A DNA stretch of 64,000 nucleotides, from NCBI RefSeq assembly GCF_014192515.1, contig NZ_JACHYB010000001.1:434001-498000 (forward strand), given 5' to 3'. The stretch comes from Microbacter margulisiae (GTDB lineage Bacteria; Bacteroidota; Bacteroidia; Bacteroidales; Paludibacteraceae). The notes beneath the pieces are model-generated. The model did no database searches. It saw only the letters and a list, made by a program, of their open reading frames with translations, and was not told the DNA's origin. Of the stretch, positions 44,096-53,759 are shown piece after piece; positions within the stretch are counted from its first letter, which is position 1, and every line of letters starts with the position of its first letter. A program made the translations under genes and the position numbers.

Positions 44096-45133
44096 ATGAA
44101 GAATAAGGGAAAGATTATATTGTTGGTCATGTCATTTCTGGGTCTATTGCTGTGCTCAGCATGCCAAAAGGCTACTATAACAACAACGGCTACTACAACA
44201 AGCGATACAACGTTTGCCAAAGGTGCTGATGTCAGTTGGGTAACTCAAATGGAGGCCAGTGGCGTCAAATTTTATAATGCTGCCGGTACGCAAACTGAAT
44301 GTATGACGTTGCTAAAGAGCTTGGGAATCAATTCTATCCGGTTGAGGGCATGGGTCAATCCATCTGATGGATGGTGCAACACGAAGGATTTGTTGGTGAA
44401 GGCACTTCGAGCCAAAAACCTCGGGATGCGAATCATGATCGATTTTCACTATAGCGATACATGGGCAGATCCTTCCCATCAAACTATTCCGGCAGCGTGG
44501 GCATCGCTGAGTTTTTCAGCATTGGAAACGGCCATGGCCAACTACACGACCAATGTTCTTGATACGTTGAAAACAAATGGAATCACGCCTGAGTGGGTGC
44601 AAGTGGGCAACGAAACCGGCAATGGGATGATGTGGCCGGCTGGTAATGCTACTACCAGTATGGCAAATTATGCCGCCTTGGTAAATACGGGATACAACGC
44701 GGTAAAAGCTGTGTTTCCCAACACAAAAGTGATTATTCATTTACAAAATGGATATGATAATTCACTCTATCGCTGGTTGTTTGATGGATTGAAAAGCAAT
44801 GGTGCCAAATGGGATGTGATTGGCATGTCGTTATATCCGTCCACCACAAACTGGCAAAACTACAATGCCCAATGCCTTGCCAATATGAACGATATGGTGA
44901 GCCGCTATGGTTCTGAAGTGATGATTTGTGAAGTGGGAATGCCCTGGGATTCGCCCACTGTTTGCCAAAGCTTTCTGACCGACCTGATTGCCAAAGTGAA
45001 ATCGGTAAGTAATCATAAAGGACTCGGAGTCTTTTATTGGGAACCGGAATGTTATAACAATTGGCAAAATTACACATTAGGCGCTTTCGATAATTCAGGC
45101 AAACCGACCGTAGCATTGAATGCCTTCAAATAA
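44096..45133 (+). CDS. GH53 endo-beta-1,4-galactanase lipoprotein
   Basis: 345 residues. Lipoprotein signal with the cysteine in LLLCSACQ, so it is surface or outer-membrane anchored. The GH53 barrel follows: GADVSWVTQMEASGVKFYN near residue 43, INSIRLRAWVNP, and MRIMIDFHYSDTWADP. The acid/base is Glu173 in QVGNETGNG and the nucleophile is Glu279 in ICEVGMPW. It cuts beta-1,4-galactan, the side chain of rhamnogalacturonan I, into short oligosaccharides that SusCD import. Confidence 0.96.
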   Translation: MKNKGKIILLVMSFLGLLLCSACQKATITTTATTTSDTTFAKGADVSWVTQMEASGVKFYNAAGTQTECMTLLKSLGINSIRLRAWVNPSDGWCNTKDLLVKALRAKNLGMRIMIDFHYSDTWADPSHQTIPAAWASLSFSALETAMANYTTNVLDTLKTNGITPEWVQVGNETGNGMMWPAGNATTSMANYAALVNTGYNAVKAVFPNTKVIIHLQNGYDNSLYRWLFDGLKSNGAKWDVIGMSLYPSTTNWQNYNAQCLANMNDMVSRYGSEVMICEVGMPWDSPTVCQSFLTDLIAKVKSVSNHKGLGVFYWEPECYNNWQNYTLGAFDNSGKPTVALNAFK

Positions 45134-45219
45134 AAAATCATAAACCAAACAGGAATGCTTGTCCAGAGGCATGTGAAACAGGTCTCCACGAGGATTCTAT
45201 ATGCCAAAATAATTTACAA

Positions 45220-47610
45220 ATGGATAGTTTCTCAATAGTGCGTTTCCGGCTACTTTTCGCTATAACTATATGTTGCCTGTTGAATACGACGAGCGTCGTT
45301 AGTCAACGACAAAAACTTAATTTCAATGATAACTGGCAGTTTCGCAATCAGGAAGATTTAGGGCAAACAGTCATTCATCCTGAGGATACCTCGTATTTGT
45401 TTTCAGGCTGGGAGACGGTTACTCTGCCTCATACTGCAAAAATTGAACCCTTGGTGATCAAGCATCCCTGGGTGGGAATCAGTTGGTACAAGAAAGATTT
45501 TGTACCGAATGCCAGCTGGAAGGGACGAAAAGTTTATATAGAGTTTGGCGCTGTGATGCAGAAGGCGAAGGTGTGGTTCAATGGGAAACTTCTGATGACT
45601 CACTATGTAGGATATCTTCCTTTTGTCATAGATCTTACTCCCTATCTTGAATTTGGAAAGAGAAATCGCTTGTTGGTTCAGGCCGATAACCATGACGACC
45701 CAAACACCCCTCCCGGACGTCCCATTATGAGTCTCGATTTTTGTTATTACAGCGGCATCTATCGAGACGTTTCTCTTGTTATAACCCATTTATTACATAT
45801 TACCAATGCTATAAAAGAAAACAAAACGGCTTCCGGTGGATTATTTGTCTGGTATCCTCAGGTTTCCGAAAAATCGGCTACAGTTGCCATTGAAACTAAC
45901 GTTCGAAATGAGTACAGCATAGCAAAACATTTTTTTGTTGTTTCCTCTTTGAGGGATAGAACCGGTCGGATAGTGGCAAAGACAACATCTTCCGGACAGT
46001 CTCTTTTGGCTGGTAGGGACAAAAGTATCCGACAGGAAATAAAAGTAACCGATCCGGCTCTGTGGAGTCCTGACCGTCCTTATCTATATACGTTAACGGT
46101 AGCGCTGAAAGGGAAGAGTGGGGTGGAGGATAAGCTGTCTATCCGGATCGGCATTCGTAAGTTTGAAATTAAAAATGAACATTTCCTGATAAACGGCCAC
46201 CCGCTTCTGCTGGTAGGAACCAATCGCCATCAGGAATATCCTTACATTGGAAATGCCTTATCCGACAATGCTCAGTATCGTGATGCCGTCAAAATCAAAG
46301 AAGCCGGCTTCAATATTGTCCGTCTTTCGCACTATCCCCAGTCGCCGGCTTTTATGGATGCCTGCGATGAACTTGGACTTCTGACCATTGATGCCATCCC
46401 CGGTTGGCAGTTTGTGGGTAAGGATACGTTTCAGATGCGTTCGTATCAGGATGCACGCGAACTGATTCGTCGCGACCGCAATCATCCATGCGTTGCCATG
46501 TGGGAGCTTTCACTCAATGAATCGCCGATGCCTGATGCTTTTATGAAGAAAATGAATGAAATTGCCCGGGAAGAATCGCCCAATACAAAATTGATTACCT
46601 GTGGATGGATCGACCGGTATTATGATGTCTTTATTCCGGCACGGCAGCACGCCAAGTTTCCTGATTACTGGAAAAAATATAAGGGACGTATTCCTCTTTT
46701 TACCGGAGAATATGGTGATTGGGAGTATTTTGCTCAGGATGCAGGGCTGAACCAAGCGGGCTATGCCGGTTTGAAAAGCGATGAGCGCACCAGCCGGCAG
46801 TTACGTAGCGATGGAGAAAAACGATTGCTGCAACAAGCGCTCAATTTTCAGGAAGCTCATAATGATGACCTGTGCAATCCGCATCTGGGCGATGCCAACT
46901 GGTTGATGTTCGATTATAATCGTGGATATTCTCCAGATATTGAAGCTTCTGGAATAATGGATATTTTCCGTTTGCCTAAATTTGCTTACTATTTTTACCG
47001 TTCGCAAGCGGCACCCAGAGTTGGCGTAACATCGTATGATGCTTCACCGACGGTAAAAATAGCCAGTTTCTGGAACGCAAAGTCGACGACAGATATCAAG
47101 GTATATTCCAATTGCCAGGAGGTGGCGCTTTACCTGAACGGCAAACTGATTGCACGAAAAAAAGCTGTGCGCGACAAATATTCCGATCATCTTCCTTATC
47201 CGCCGTTTCTATTCTCTCTTCCGGCATTCAAACCCGGACAATTGAAAGCTGTAGGTTATATCGGAGGCAAACCGGTAAAGACTGATGAGGTCTCCACGCC
47301 CGGTAAAACGGTTTCTATTCGCCTGAGTTATGACAAAAGTGGCCGGGCTTTAAAGGCTGATGGTGCTGATGTGGTATTTGTCTATGCTACGCTGTGTGAT
47401 GCAAAAGGGAATCCAGTGTACGACAATGGTATAAAAGTCAGATTTACGCTTCGTGGTGATGCCCGTTTGATTGGTGACAATCCGGCCAGCTCCGAATGCG
47501 GTGTGGCAACTATCTTATTGCAAGCTGGGAAAATACCAGGTACAGTTACCGTCATCGCTCATGCTGAGGGTATGCCTGATATTTTCTTGCCGATTAAAAT
47601 GGTAAAATAG
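45220..47610 (+). CDS. GH2 beta-galactosidase, exported
   Basis: 796 residues. Signal peptide to about residue 28, then the GH2 sugar-binding jelly roll (LNFNDNWQFRNQED), an Ig-like domain, the TIM barrel and C-terminal beta-domains (DUF4982-like and Ig-like region after about 600). Acid/base Glu434 in WELSLNES and nucleophile Glu497 in FTGEYGDWEY. It should remove galactose from galacto-oligosaccharides in the periplasm, after the GH53 enzyme. It is the last gene of the locus and is followed by a terminator. Confidence 0.93.
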   Translation: MDSFSIVRFRLLFAITICCLLNTTSVVSQRQKLNFNDNWQFRNQEDLGQTVIHPEDTSYLFSGWETVTLPHTAKIEPLVIKHPWVGISWYKKDFVPNASWKGRKVYIEFGAVMQKAKVWFNGKLLMTHYVGYLPFVIDLTPYLEFGKRNRLLVQADNHDDPNTPPGRPIMSLDFCYYSGIYRDVSLVITHLLHITNAIKENKTASGGLFVWYPQVSEKSATVAIETNVRNEYSIAKHFFVVSSLRDRTGRIVAKTTSSGQSLLAGRDKSIRQEIKVTDPALWSPDRPYLYTLTVALKGKSGVEDKLSIRIGIRKFEIKNEHFLINGHPLLLVGTNRHQEYPYIGNALSDNAQYRDAVKIKEAGFNIVRLSHYPQSPAFMDACDELGLLTIDAIPGWQFVGKDTFQMRSYQDARELIRRDRNHPCVAMWELSLNESPMPDAFMKKMNEIAREESPNTKLITCGWIDRYYDVFIPARQHAKFPDYWKKYKGRIPLFTGEYGDWEYFAQDAGLNQAGYAGLKSDERTSRQLRSDGEKRLLQQALNFQEAHNDDLCNPHLGDANWLMFDYNRGYSPDIEASGIMDIFRLPKFAYYFYRSQAAPRVGVTSYDASPTVKIASFWNAKSTTDIKVYSNCQEVALYLNGKLIARKKAVRDKYSDHLPYPPFLFSLPAFKPGQLKAVGYIGGKPVKTDEVSTPGKTVSIRLSYDKSGRALKADGADVVFVYATLCDAKGNPVYDNGIKVRFTLRGDARLIGDNPASSECGVATILLQAGKIPGTVTVIAHAEGMPDIFLPIKMVK

Positions 47611-47728
47611 CCAGTATCGTTGTTTTTTTATTGCAAAAATAAAATGGAGAGATATTTTCCTATCTTTCCATCCAAATATTCAAACTTATTAGTTGTCAGT
47701 TCTAGCTTCGAAAAGCAGTGATCATAAC

Positions 47729-47770
47729 AAAGGTTCTTGCAAAGACGAATAATCTTTGTAAGAACCTTTT
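47729..47770. terminator. Bidirectional terminator after the galactan locus
   Basis: AAAGGTTCTTGCAAAGA (from 47729) pairs with TCTTTGTAAGAACCTTTT (to 47770), one mismatch, with a 7-8-nt loop. T runs flank both sides. It separates the plus-strand GH2 gene from the minus-strand DUF4251 gene. Confidence 0.8.
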
Positions 47771-47826
47771 ATTGCAAATGGCAGAGAAAAACGATTTGTT
47801 ATCAGTTGTTTATGGGTGATTTGATT

Positions 47827-48420
47827 TTAGAAATCCAAGCCGCTTTTGAAATAATTTGATTGCGACAAAGGAACCAGTCGGCCCGCAAAGCTGACCTGTC
47901 CGCTACTAAAGGTGGCATTTACCATTGCTTCTGCGTGATTATCGCCATAGCCCAGCCAAAGAGTGATATCTGCATTCAAACCATTCCCCATCACGTTCAT
48001 ATTATAGGTAACATTCCCTTGCTTATCCTTTGTAATGGTAATTTTTGTTGGATATCCTTTCAGAGTAATGCCGCCAATGCCATTCGGACCACTCCTGAAT
48101 CCATTGAATGCCAATTGTAAATAAGCTTTCCCCTTTTCAAGCATAATGAAATTAGTGTTGTCGTTTACCTCAAAGATACGCCCCCATTTGCTGTACACCT
48201 GATTTGCTTCCAGTATCCAGGTTGAATCATTCAATGCTTGTAATGCCTGTCTGAAGGTAAGCATACGTGCAGCTTCCCGTGCAGCCTTTTCTGCTGCTTT
48301 TTTCTCCTTTTGGATGCTTTCTTTTTGTGCCTTTGGAAAATCACGTGCTAATAACGGAGATGCCAGCAATACTCCTGCTACCATCATTGAAACGGCTAAT
48401 ACGATTTTTCTCGTTTTCAT
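47827..48420 (-). CDS. DUF4251 lipoprotein-like exported protein
   Basis: 197 residues from the ATG at 48420; the frame also extends 13 codons upstream without a better start. Signal peptide MKTRKIVLAVSMMVAGVLLA, then a Lys/Glu-rich helix with about 50 residues, then the DUF4251 domain (about 65-197) with NDSTWILEANQVYSKWG and the repeated G-x-T-L-K-G strands. No Cys lipobox is present. The family is common and uncharacterised in Bacteroidales. Confidence 0.85.
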   Translation of the reverse strand: MKTRKIVLAVSMMVAGVLLASPLLARDFPKAQKESIQKEKKAAEKAAREAARMLTFRQALQALNDSTWILEANQVYSKWGRIFEVNDNTNFIMLEKGKAYLQLAFNGFRSGPNGIGGITLKGYPTKITITKDKQGNVTYNMNVMGNGLNADITLWLGYGDNHAEAMVNATFSSGQVSFAGRLVPLSQSNYFKSGLDF

Positions 48421-48585
48421 ACCTTCAAGTTTTAGAATTACACAAAATATTTTCGTCACAAAGATATATGCGTATAAGACGGTTTGTAAAAAAGGAAGGC
48501 TAAATTAACATAATGACCGATCTGATTATGTAGAATGCAGAAAAAGTAGCTTTGGTTTTTAATGTTGAATTTTTAGTCTCAATTG

Positions 48586-49092
48586 TCAATCAGGAATCCG
48601 TTTTTCGTAAAGCTTTAAGCGATGTGTTTTGAAAAGTACATCTCCTTTGTCAACAAATCCCGCATTCTCGTAATAATCACATAATGCTTTGATATGGGCT
48701 CCACAGTCAAGCCGTACATATTTTTTGTGGTGTTCTTTACATACTTGCTCTATCAAGAGTAGAATTTGTTTCCCCAATTCTTTCCCTTTGTATTTTCTAT
48801 CTACGGTGAAAGAATGTACATAGCCGGCATCATCGTTTTGAACACCCCAAAATTCTTCGTCATTCCATTGCAACCTGAACATGCCAACAATGCTCGAATC
48901 GAGCACCACAAAGTAAAACTGATAGGCATTTATTCCTTCTTCAATCCAATGATAGCTGGGATCGTTCGAGTTCAGCCAGCTTTGCCAGTAATCAATCTTT
49001 TTTTCTTTCAACCATAGGGCGGCATCCCGTAGCATAGAGAAAACTTGCTCTTTTTCAGATGGCTGTACCACATGTAATTCCAGTTGTTTCAT
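48586..49092 (-). CDS. GNAT-family N-acetyltransferase
   Basis: 168 residues. The acetyl-CoA region is YVHSFTVDRKYKGKELGKQIL (the R/Q-x-x-G-x-G/A loop is KGKELG) with CDYYENAGFVDKG at the end. The acceptor is not evident. It starts 1 bp after the stop of the yjbQ gene upstream, so the two are one operon. Confidence 0.88.
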   Translation of the reverse strand: MKQLELHVVQPSEKEQVFSMLRDAALWLKEKKIDYWQSWLNSNDPSYHWIEEGINAYQFYFVVLDSSIVGMFRLQWNDEEFWGVQNDDAGYVHSFTVDRKYKGKELGKQILLLIEQVCKEHHKKYVRLDCGAHIKALCDYYENAGFVDKGDVLFKTHRLKLYEKRIPD

Positions 49093-49093
49093 C

Positions 49094-49504
49094 TTAACTT
49101 AAAATTGTTGCTACAATCTGACGATTTCCACCATGATGGCGAAACTCACATAGATAAATACCTTGCCATATACCCAGATTAAGCTTATGATCTGTAATGG
49201 GAATGGTTATACTTGATCCTGTTAAGGTTGCTTTTGCATGTGCAGGCATATCATCATCTCCTTCCAACGTATGTTCATAATAAGGTTCCCGTTCCTTTAC
49301 CAAATGATTAAAGATACTTTCCATATCCGCTTGTACATCAGGGTCGGCGTTTTCGTTGATGGTTAAAGCAGCAGAGGTATGCTTTATAAAAAGGTGTAAT
49401 AATCCTGTTCCAGGTAGGGGAGGCAGGGACTGTTTAATTTCTTCTGTAATCAGGTGAAATCCTTTGTGGCGGGCGTGTACAGTGAATTGGGTTTGCTCAA
49501 TCAT
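49094..49504 (-). CDS. yjbQ: YjbQ / UPF0047 family protein
   Basis: 136 residues, the normal size. HLFIKHTSAALTINENADPDV and the closing GIWQGIYLCEFRHHGGNR are the two signature parts, with His and Glu residues that bind metal or phosphate. Members have thiamine-phosphate synthase activity as a side reaction; the physiological role is unclear. It is in one operon with the GNAT gene. Confidence 0.93.
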   Translation of the reverse strand: MIEQTQFTVHARHKGFHLITEEIKQSLPPLPGTGLLHLFIKHTSAALTINENADPDVQADMESIFNHLVKEREPYYEHTLEGDDDMPAHAKATLTGSSITIPITDHKLNLGIWQGIYLCEFRHHGGNRQIVATILS

Positions 49505-49566
49505 TCTGGTTATAATTAATTGATAATAATATTTATTGTTCGTGCTATTCGGTCATACACCAAAAT

Positions 49567-49611
49567 AAGAAACCCCATTATATGACAATTGTCATTACAA
49601 TGGAGTTTCTT
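49567..49611. terminator. Hairpin between the esterase and yjbQ
   Basis: AAGAAACCCCATTATATGAC (from 49567) pairs with GTCATTACAATGGAGTTTCT with few mismatches and a short AATT loop. It lies downstream of the esterase gene and upstream of yjbQ; as a terminator it would serve the esterase gene on the minus strand. Confidence 0.6.
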
Positions 49612-49756
49612 AGACGTAATAATCAATTGCTTTTTATTTTTCCAAAGATAGTCGGAAAAAGAGGCAAAAGCAATTAAAGGGCTTTATCTTTGTGATTATT
49701 GCATGAGATGGTTCAATGTAAAAGTTTAGCAGGCAATCAGAATATTGAGTTGTTTC

Positions 49757-50836
49757 TTACCACTGAATCTGTTTGTTGATGAATTGAATAAGGCTTGTTG
49801 CCATTTCATTTTGCTCTGCCACGCTCGGGTGCCCATCTGTATTTTTGTATGGGAAGAAATGGGTATAGATTTTGGAATCATTCAACTCTTTCACGGCTTG
49901 CTTAACGTATTCAGGCCAAGGAGAACCGGCTCTGGTGGCATCCATGCTTCCTAATGTGCATATAATAGAAGCATGCGGATATTTTTTACGAATGGAAGCC
50001 ACAAAGTCTTTATAAGACTTGACAATAAATGCGGCATCTGGTTTTTGTGTGCCAAAGCGAGCCTTGAATTGTGGATTATTTGGCATATTAACAATCCATG
50101 AATCATTCTGAAAAAGATTAATTACAACGATATCAGGAGTGTATTTCGAAAAATTCCATTTGCTGGCAGGGTTTGTCGGATCCAGACGGTTATACATTTC
50201 AGGCATGATGAGCGGAAACCAGCTAACCATGATGCCAATGCCACTCTTTGCTATGCAACGGTATTGTGCATGGAAATGTCTGGCTGTAATAGCCGCATAT
50301 GATGCATAGTTATTTTCAAAACAACCTAAAGAAGAATTGTGTCCATGAGGATCTTCATCTCCATAACCGCATGTGATGGAATTGCCGTAAAACTCAATCT
50401 TACGTTTTTCGGGAGCCGGAAGAGTCAATAATTTTGTTTTACCGGCCAGTTTGAATCCGTAAAACAACGTTTTCCCTTTGTCCCATTCGGTACGTTTGAA
50501 TAATTCTACTGTGTGGTTGCCATCTTTTAATCCTGATGCCAGCACATAACTGTGCTTTATTGTGTCTGTGTGGATTTTAGCAGCTACTTTCCCATCAATA
50601 ATTACGTTATAATAGTTGGCAGTATCCTGATCCTGCATGATGGCGGAAATTTCGGTTCCTTTGAAACGAATCGAGACAGATGTTCCCGGCCACGAAAGCA
50701 CAGCCGCATTAGGTTGATATAAAATTCTTCCTTCGTAAGAAATGTGCTGGTTGTTATACGGAACCAGTTTGTTTTGTGCCTGAATCAAGCCGAAGAAAAG
50801 GCACAATACAAGAATAAGTGAATGTTTTGTTGTCAT
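49757..50836 (-). CDS. Exported CE2-type SGNH carbohydrate esterase
   Basis: 359 residues from the ATG at 50836, which opens a clear signal peptide (HSLILVLCLFFGLIQAQ); a longer frame from 51046 is unlikely. An N-terminal jelly roll (about 25-135) is followed by the SGNH domain: catalytic Ser153 in YGNSITCGYG, Asn in INLFQNDSW and His in TDGHPSVAEQ. The CE2 group removes acetyl groups from plant polysaccharides and has this two-domain form. It is not next to the galactan locus but could support the same diet. Confidence 0.87.
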   Translation of the reverse strand: MTTKHSLILVLCLFFGLIQAQNKLVPYNNQHISYEGRILYQPNAAVLSWPGTSVSIRFKGTEISAIMQDQDTANYYNVIIDGKVAAKIHTDTIKHSYVLASGLKDGNHTVELFKRTEWDKGKTLFYGFKLAGKTKLLTLPAPEKRKIEFYGNSITCGYGDEDPHGHNSSLGCFENNYASYAAITARHFHAQYRCIAKSGIGIMVSWFPLIMPEMYNRLDPTNPASKWNFSKYTPDIVVINLFQNDSWIVNMPNNPQFKARFGTQKPDAAFIVKSYKDFVASIRKKYPHASIICTLGSMDATRAGSPWPEYVKQAVKELNDSKIYTHFFPYKNTDGHPSVAEQNEMATSLIQFINKQIQW

Positions 50837-51241
50837 ATGAAAAGTGCTATTGGTATTGATTGTTAAAAGATTATGAGCATATTTCCGCATTAATGACGAA
50901 TCAAATTTTAAGGGGCAATTTACTATTTTATTTCCAGAATTGATAGAAATAGCTTGAATGGTTATTGCTTTTTGGAGAATAAGGAGATGTTTCAAAAAAT
51001 CATCATAATACTTGCAATTTAGAAAGAAAAATCTGATCTTTGGCAAGAAACAATTGACAATGAAAGTCAGAAGTTAAAGAAGTTAGAGGAAGACCAGAAG
51101 ATAACAACTACAAGGTAGATAGTAGGTCATAGTCAGATTTCTTGGCTCTTGTTTTTTAGACTTGTTGTTGACTTTACACTTTTTGACCGTTGATAGACTT
51201 TCGACCTTTGTTAATCCATTAAACAATCATATATCATCACT
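50837..51241. other. Divergent intergenic region, 405 bp
   Basis: No gene is supported. CAGAAGTTAAAGAAG at about 51069-51083 also occurs, inverted, in the repeat cluster at about 5271-5285. Between 51130 and 51215 GAC/TTGAC words repeat. A promoter is expected on each side but not marked. Confidence 0.4.
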
Positions 51242-51871
51242 ATGAGGCCTGAATATGAGCATATTTTGCAAATTTTAGCTGCTTTAGCAGCCGGTGCTAT
51301 TCTTGGGTTGGAAAGAGAATACCATAGTAAACCCGCCGGCTTCAGGACAATGATCCTCATTTCGGTGAGCTCCTGCTTGTTTACGATTCTTTCTGTGTCT
51401 TTGTCGGGCAGTGATCATATTGCTGCTAATATTGTGACAGGAATTGGTTTTATAGGTGCTGGAGTAGTATTCAAGGAAGGGGCAACAGTGAGAGGAATTA
51501 CTTCAGCTGCTGTGATTTGGATGGCTGCCGCTGTTGGAATGTGTATCGGTTTGCAACACTTTATTCTGGCTGCATTTGTAGTGGTTCTGGTTTTGTTGGT
51601 GATGATTACTTTGTCCAAACTGGAAGCTATCTTTGATAATCTACATCAGATTAAGATATATGAGATTTATTTTGATGCGTCTGATTATTCAATAGAGGCA
51701 CTGGAAAAAGAGTTTAATTCAATGCAAATCCATTTTACAAGGAGCAAGATTAGCAAACATGATAATAATCAGGTCTGTGTGGAATATAGTATTGAGATTT
51801 CGCCTAAAAAAGGTAAACGTATTGATACTTTTCTAATCACAAATAATCATGTTACAAGATTTGAAGTTTAG
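51242..51871 (+). CDS. MgtC/SapB family membrane protein
   Basis: 209 residues. Four to five helices with the signature LGLEREYHSKPAGFRTMILIS and TGIGFIGAGVVFKEG and AVIWMAAAVGMCIG. The C-terminal 75 residues form an ACT-like soluble domain. Members aid growth at low magnesium or acid pH in some bacteria and transport is not proven. Its stop is 4 bp from the stop of the convergent tag gene. Confidence 0.92.
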   Translation: MRPEYEHILQILAALAAGAILGLEREYHSKPAGFRTMILISVSSCLFTILSVSLSGSDHIAANIVTGIGFIGAGVVFKEGATVRGITSAAVIWMAAAVGMCIGLQHFILAAFVVVLVLLVMITLSKLEAIFDNLHQIKIYEIYFDASDYSIEALEKEFNSMQIHFTRSKISKHDNNQVCVEYSIEISPKKGKRIDTFLITNNHVTRFEV

Positions 51872-51875
51872 TAAT

Positions 51876-52463
51876 CTACAAGTCGCTTTGATGAATCTGT
51901 TGCACCTCCTGATATCTGAAGCAATGAATGGTGTGATCATTAACCATGCCTGCAGCTTGCATAAAAGCATAACAAATTGTTGTCCCTACAAACTTAAAAC
52001 CATGCGTTTTGAGTGACCTGCTCATTTCGTCCGATTCTTTGCTGCTGGCTGGAATATTAACCTGGTTAATCCATGAATTTACTAGGGTCTGATAATTTGT
52101 AAACTGCCAAATATATTTATCGAAACTGCCATATTTTTCCTGGATTTGTAAGAAAGACTGAGCATTATCAACTGTCGCCCTAATTTTCATTTGATTTCTG
52201 ATAATGTTGGCATTCTGCATTAATGATTGTATTTTATCCTCGGTATAGGATGCAATGATGTTTGCATTAAAATGATCGAAAGCTTTTCTGAAGTTCTCAC
52301 GTTTTTTTAATATGGTTACCCAACTTAATCCAGCTTGAAAAGCATCTAAAACCAGAAACTCGAATAACTTGGTATCATCATGAACCGGAACACCCCATTC
52401 CGTATCGTGATATATCTTGTTCCAATCATTTGTATCCGCCCATGGACAACGTGTTTTCACCAT
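51876..52463 (-). CDS. tag: DNA-3-methyladenine glycosylase I
   Basis: 195 residues. RCPWADTNDWNKIYHDTEWG at the start holds the zinc ligands Cys and His, with His and Cys again at NDHTIHCFRY. DAFQAGLSWVTILKKRENFR is the substrate pocket, with the Trp and Glu of the family. It removes 3-methyladenine from alkylated DNA. It has no operon partner. Confidence 0.95.
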   Translation of the reverse strand: MVKTRCPWADTNDWNKIYHDTEWGVPVHDDTKLFEFLVLDAFQAGLSWVTILKKRENFRKAFDHFNANIIASYTEDKIQSLMQNANIIRNQMKIRATVDNAQSFLQIQEKYGSFDKYIWQFTNYQTLVNSWINQVNIPASSKESDEMSRSLKTHGFKFVGTTICYAFMQAAGMVNDHTIHCFRYQEVQQIHQSDL

Positions 52464-52506
52464 CTTGAATCAAAATTTATCTGTTTATGCTGAAGCATTA
52501 TAGTTA

Positions 52507-53292
52507 TCAAATCTTTTTTCCTACAATGACGTAATCGCGTCCTTTGTGAGTGAGCAGAATTTCCAGTTTGAAATAATGAAAGATTGATTTGAGAAGATCT
52601 ATATCAAATACATGATGATGCAATGTCCTATTTTCTAAGTTTTTTAATGATCTCGATTTAAATTGATCCTTGTCTCCAGCCGGCAAATCCATTGTTAAAT
52701 CATGCAATTGGAGTATTTCATTCAAGTGAGTTAGATCATCTTCCTGAATATTGTTTTGAAAATCTTTTATTAAATGATCAAATGAAGTTATTGGACGGTA
52801 GTGATCAAAACAATATGCTTTGTTAGGTAGTGCCAAAAGAATTATGCCATTGGGCTTAATTACCCTGATCCATTCCTGAATAGCCTGTAATGGATTAGCA
52901 ACGTGTTCCAGACAATTGGAAGATATAACAAAATCATACGAAGCATCTTTGATAACACTCAAATCTGCGGCTTCTGAAATATATTGAATTCCATTTTTGT
53001 CTGGATAGTAGAAATATGGATTTCCACTTTCAATATTTCCTTCCCAGATGGTTTGTGTCGAAAAATTGCATCCATCAAGTGTTTTGATAAATTTATAAAT
53101 TGGAATTACTCCTTTATCCTGAAAAATACTGCTGGGACCTCCAATTTCTAATCCGTTTTTATTTTCAAGCAACTCCTTTAATAGGCTAAAATGGCTGATC
53201 TTACCTCCTCTTAATTTGGATAATCGTTTTTTCAGTATAAATATCAATCCTTTTTCATGTATAGATTCAATGGTTCTTTTTAATGATTGCAT
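52507..53292 (-). CDS. Class I SAM-dependent methyltransferase
   Basis: About 261 residues from the ATG at 53292 (an upstream ATG at 53337 adds 15 residues). NGLEIGGPSSIF is the SAM-binding start and SYDFVISSNCLEHVANP carries the characteristic E-H. The order fits small-molecule or sugar methyltransferases. No substrate is evident. The nearby genes for GDP-fucose suggest, but do not prove, a role in surface sugars. Confidence 0.85.
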   Translation of the reverse strand: MQSLKRTIESIHEKGLIFILKKRLSKLRGGKISHFSLLKELLENKNGLEIGGPSSIFQDKGVIPIYKFIKTLDGCNFSTQTIWEGNIESGNPYFYYPDKNGIQYISEAADLSVIKDASYDFVISSNCLEHVANPLQAIQEWIRVIKPNGIILLALPNKAYCFDHYRPITSFDHLIKDFQNNIQEDDLTHLNEILQLHDLTMDLPAGDKDQFKSRSLKNLENRTLHHHVFDIDLLKSIFHYFKLEILLTHKGRDYVIVGKKI

Positions 53293-53430
53293 ATGGTTTG
53301 TTTTGTATGTAGCATAGCCTGCTTTATTTTTCTCCAAAGTTCACTATTTTATCGTCAGCATGCAAATCCCATCTTATTTTCGTTATATCTCAACAAATGA
53401 CGTAAAGAGAGATTAGTTATCATTGGCAAA

Positions 53431-53467
53431 AATAAAAAACCACCTACATATTTTGTAAGTGGTTTTT
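53431..53467 (-). terminator. Terminator of tRNA-Asn
   Basis: Read on the minus strand, AAACCACTTAC pairs with GTAGGTGGTTT across the loop AAAATAT, and TTTTATTTT follows. It begins directly after the tRNA 3' end. Confidence 0.8.
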
Positions 53468-53470
53468 TAG

Positions 53471-53544
53471 CTCTTCAGGTAGGACTTGAACCTACGACCC
53501 CCTGATTAACAGTCAGGTGCTCTAACCGACTGAGCTACTGAAGA
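53471..53544 (-). tRNA. tRNA-Asn (anticodon GTT)
   Basis: 74 nt on the minus strand. Acceptor TCTTCAG pairs with CTGAAGA before the discriminator G. The D arm is AGCTCAGTCGGTTAGAGC, the anticodon arm CTGACTGTTAATCAG has GTT, and the T arm TAGGTTCAAGTCCTA follows. The 3' CCA is not encoded. Confidence 0.97.
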
Positions 53545-53759
53545 AGATAATAGAAAGTGTTTTTGAGAGTTGTCATTTTACGTTGAATCGCTGTTCTAAC
53601 TTAGCTTTTAGCATGGCATATCGTTCTCAAAAGCGATGCAAAGGTAAGTGTTTCCTTCGAATCATGCAAATGTTTTGGCTAATTTTTTTTGCAAATCAAC
53701 ACCTCAATTTCTAATTTGTTGATTGTAAATTACCAAAGATGAATTTACTCTGCAGAACT

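Noticed and set aside
43885..44106. A 73-codon gene between the SusE/F and GH53 genes
   Set aside because: Its frame has no resemblance to any family, while another frame of the same stretch matches the GH53 C terminus; it was called a GH53 relic.
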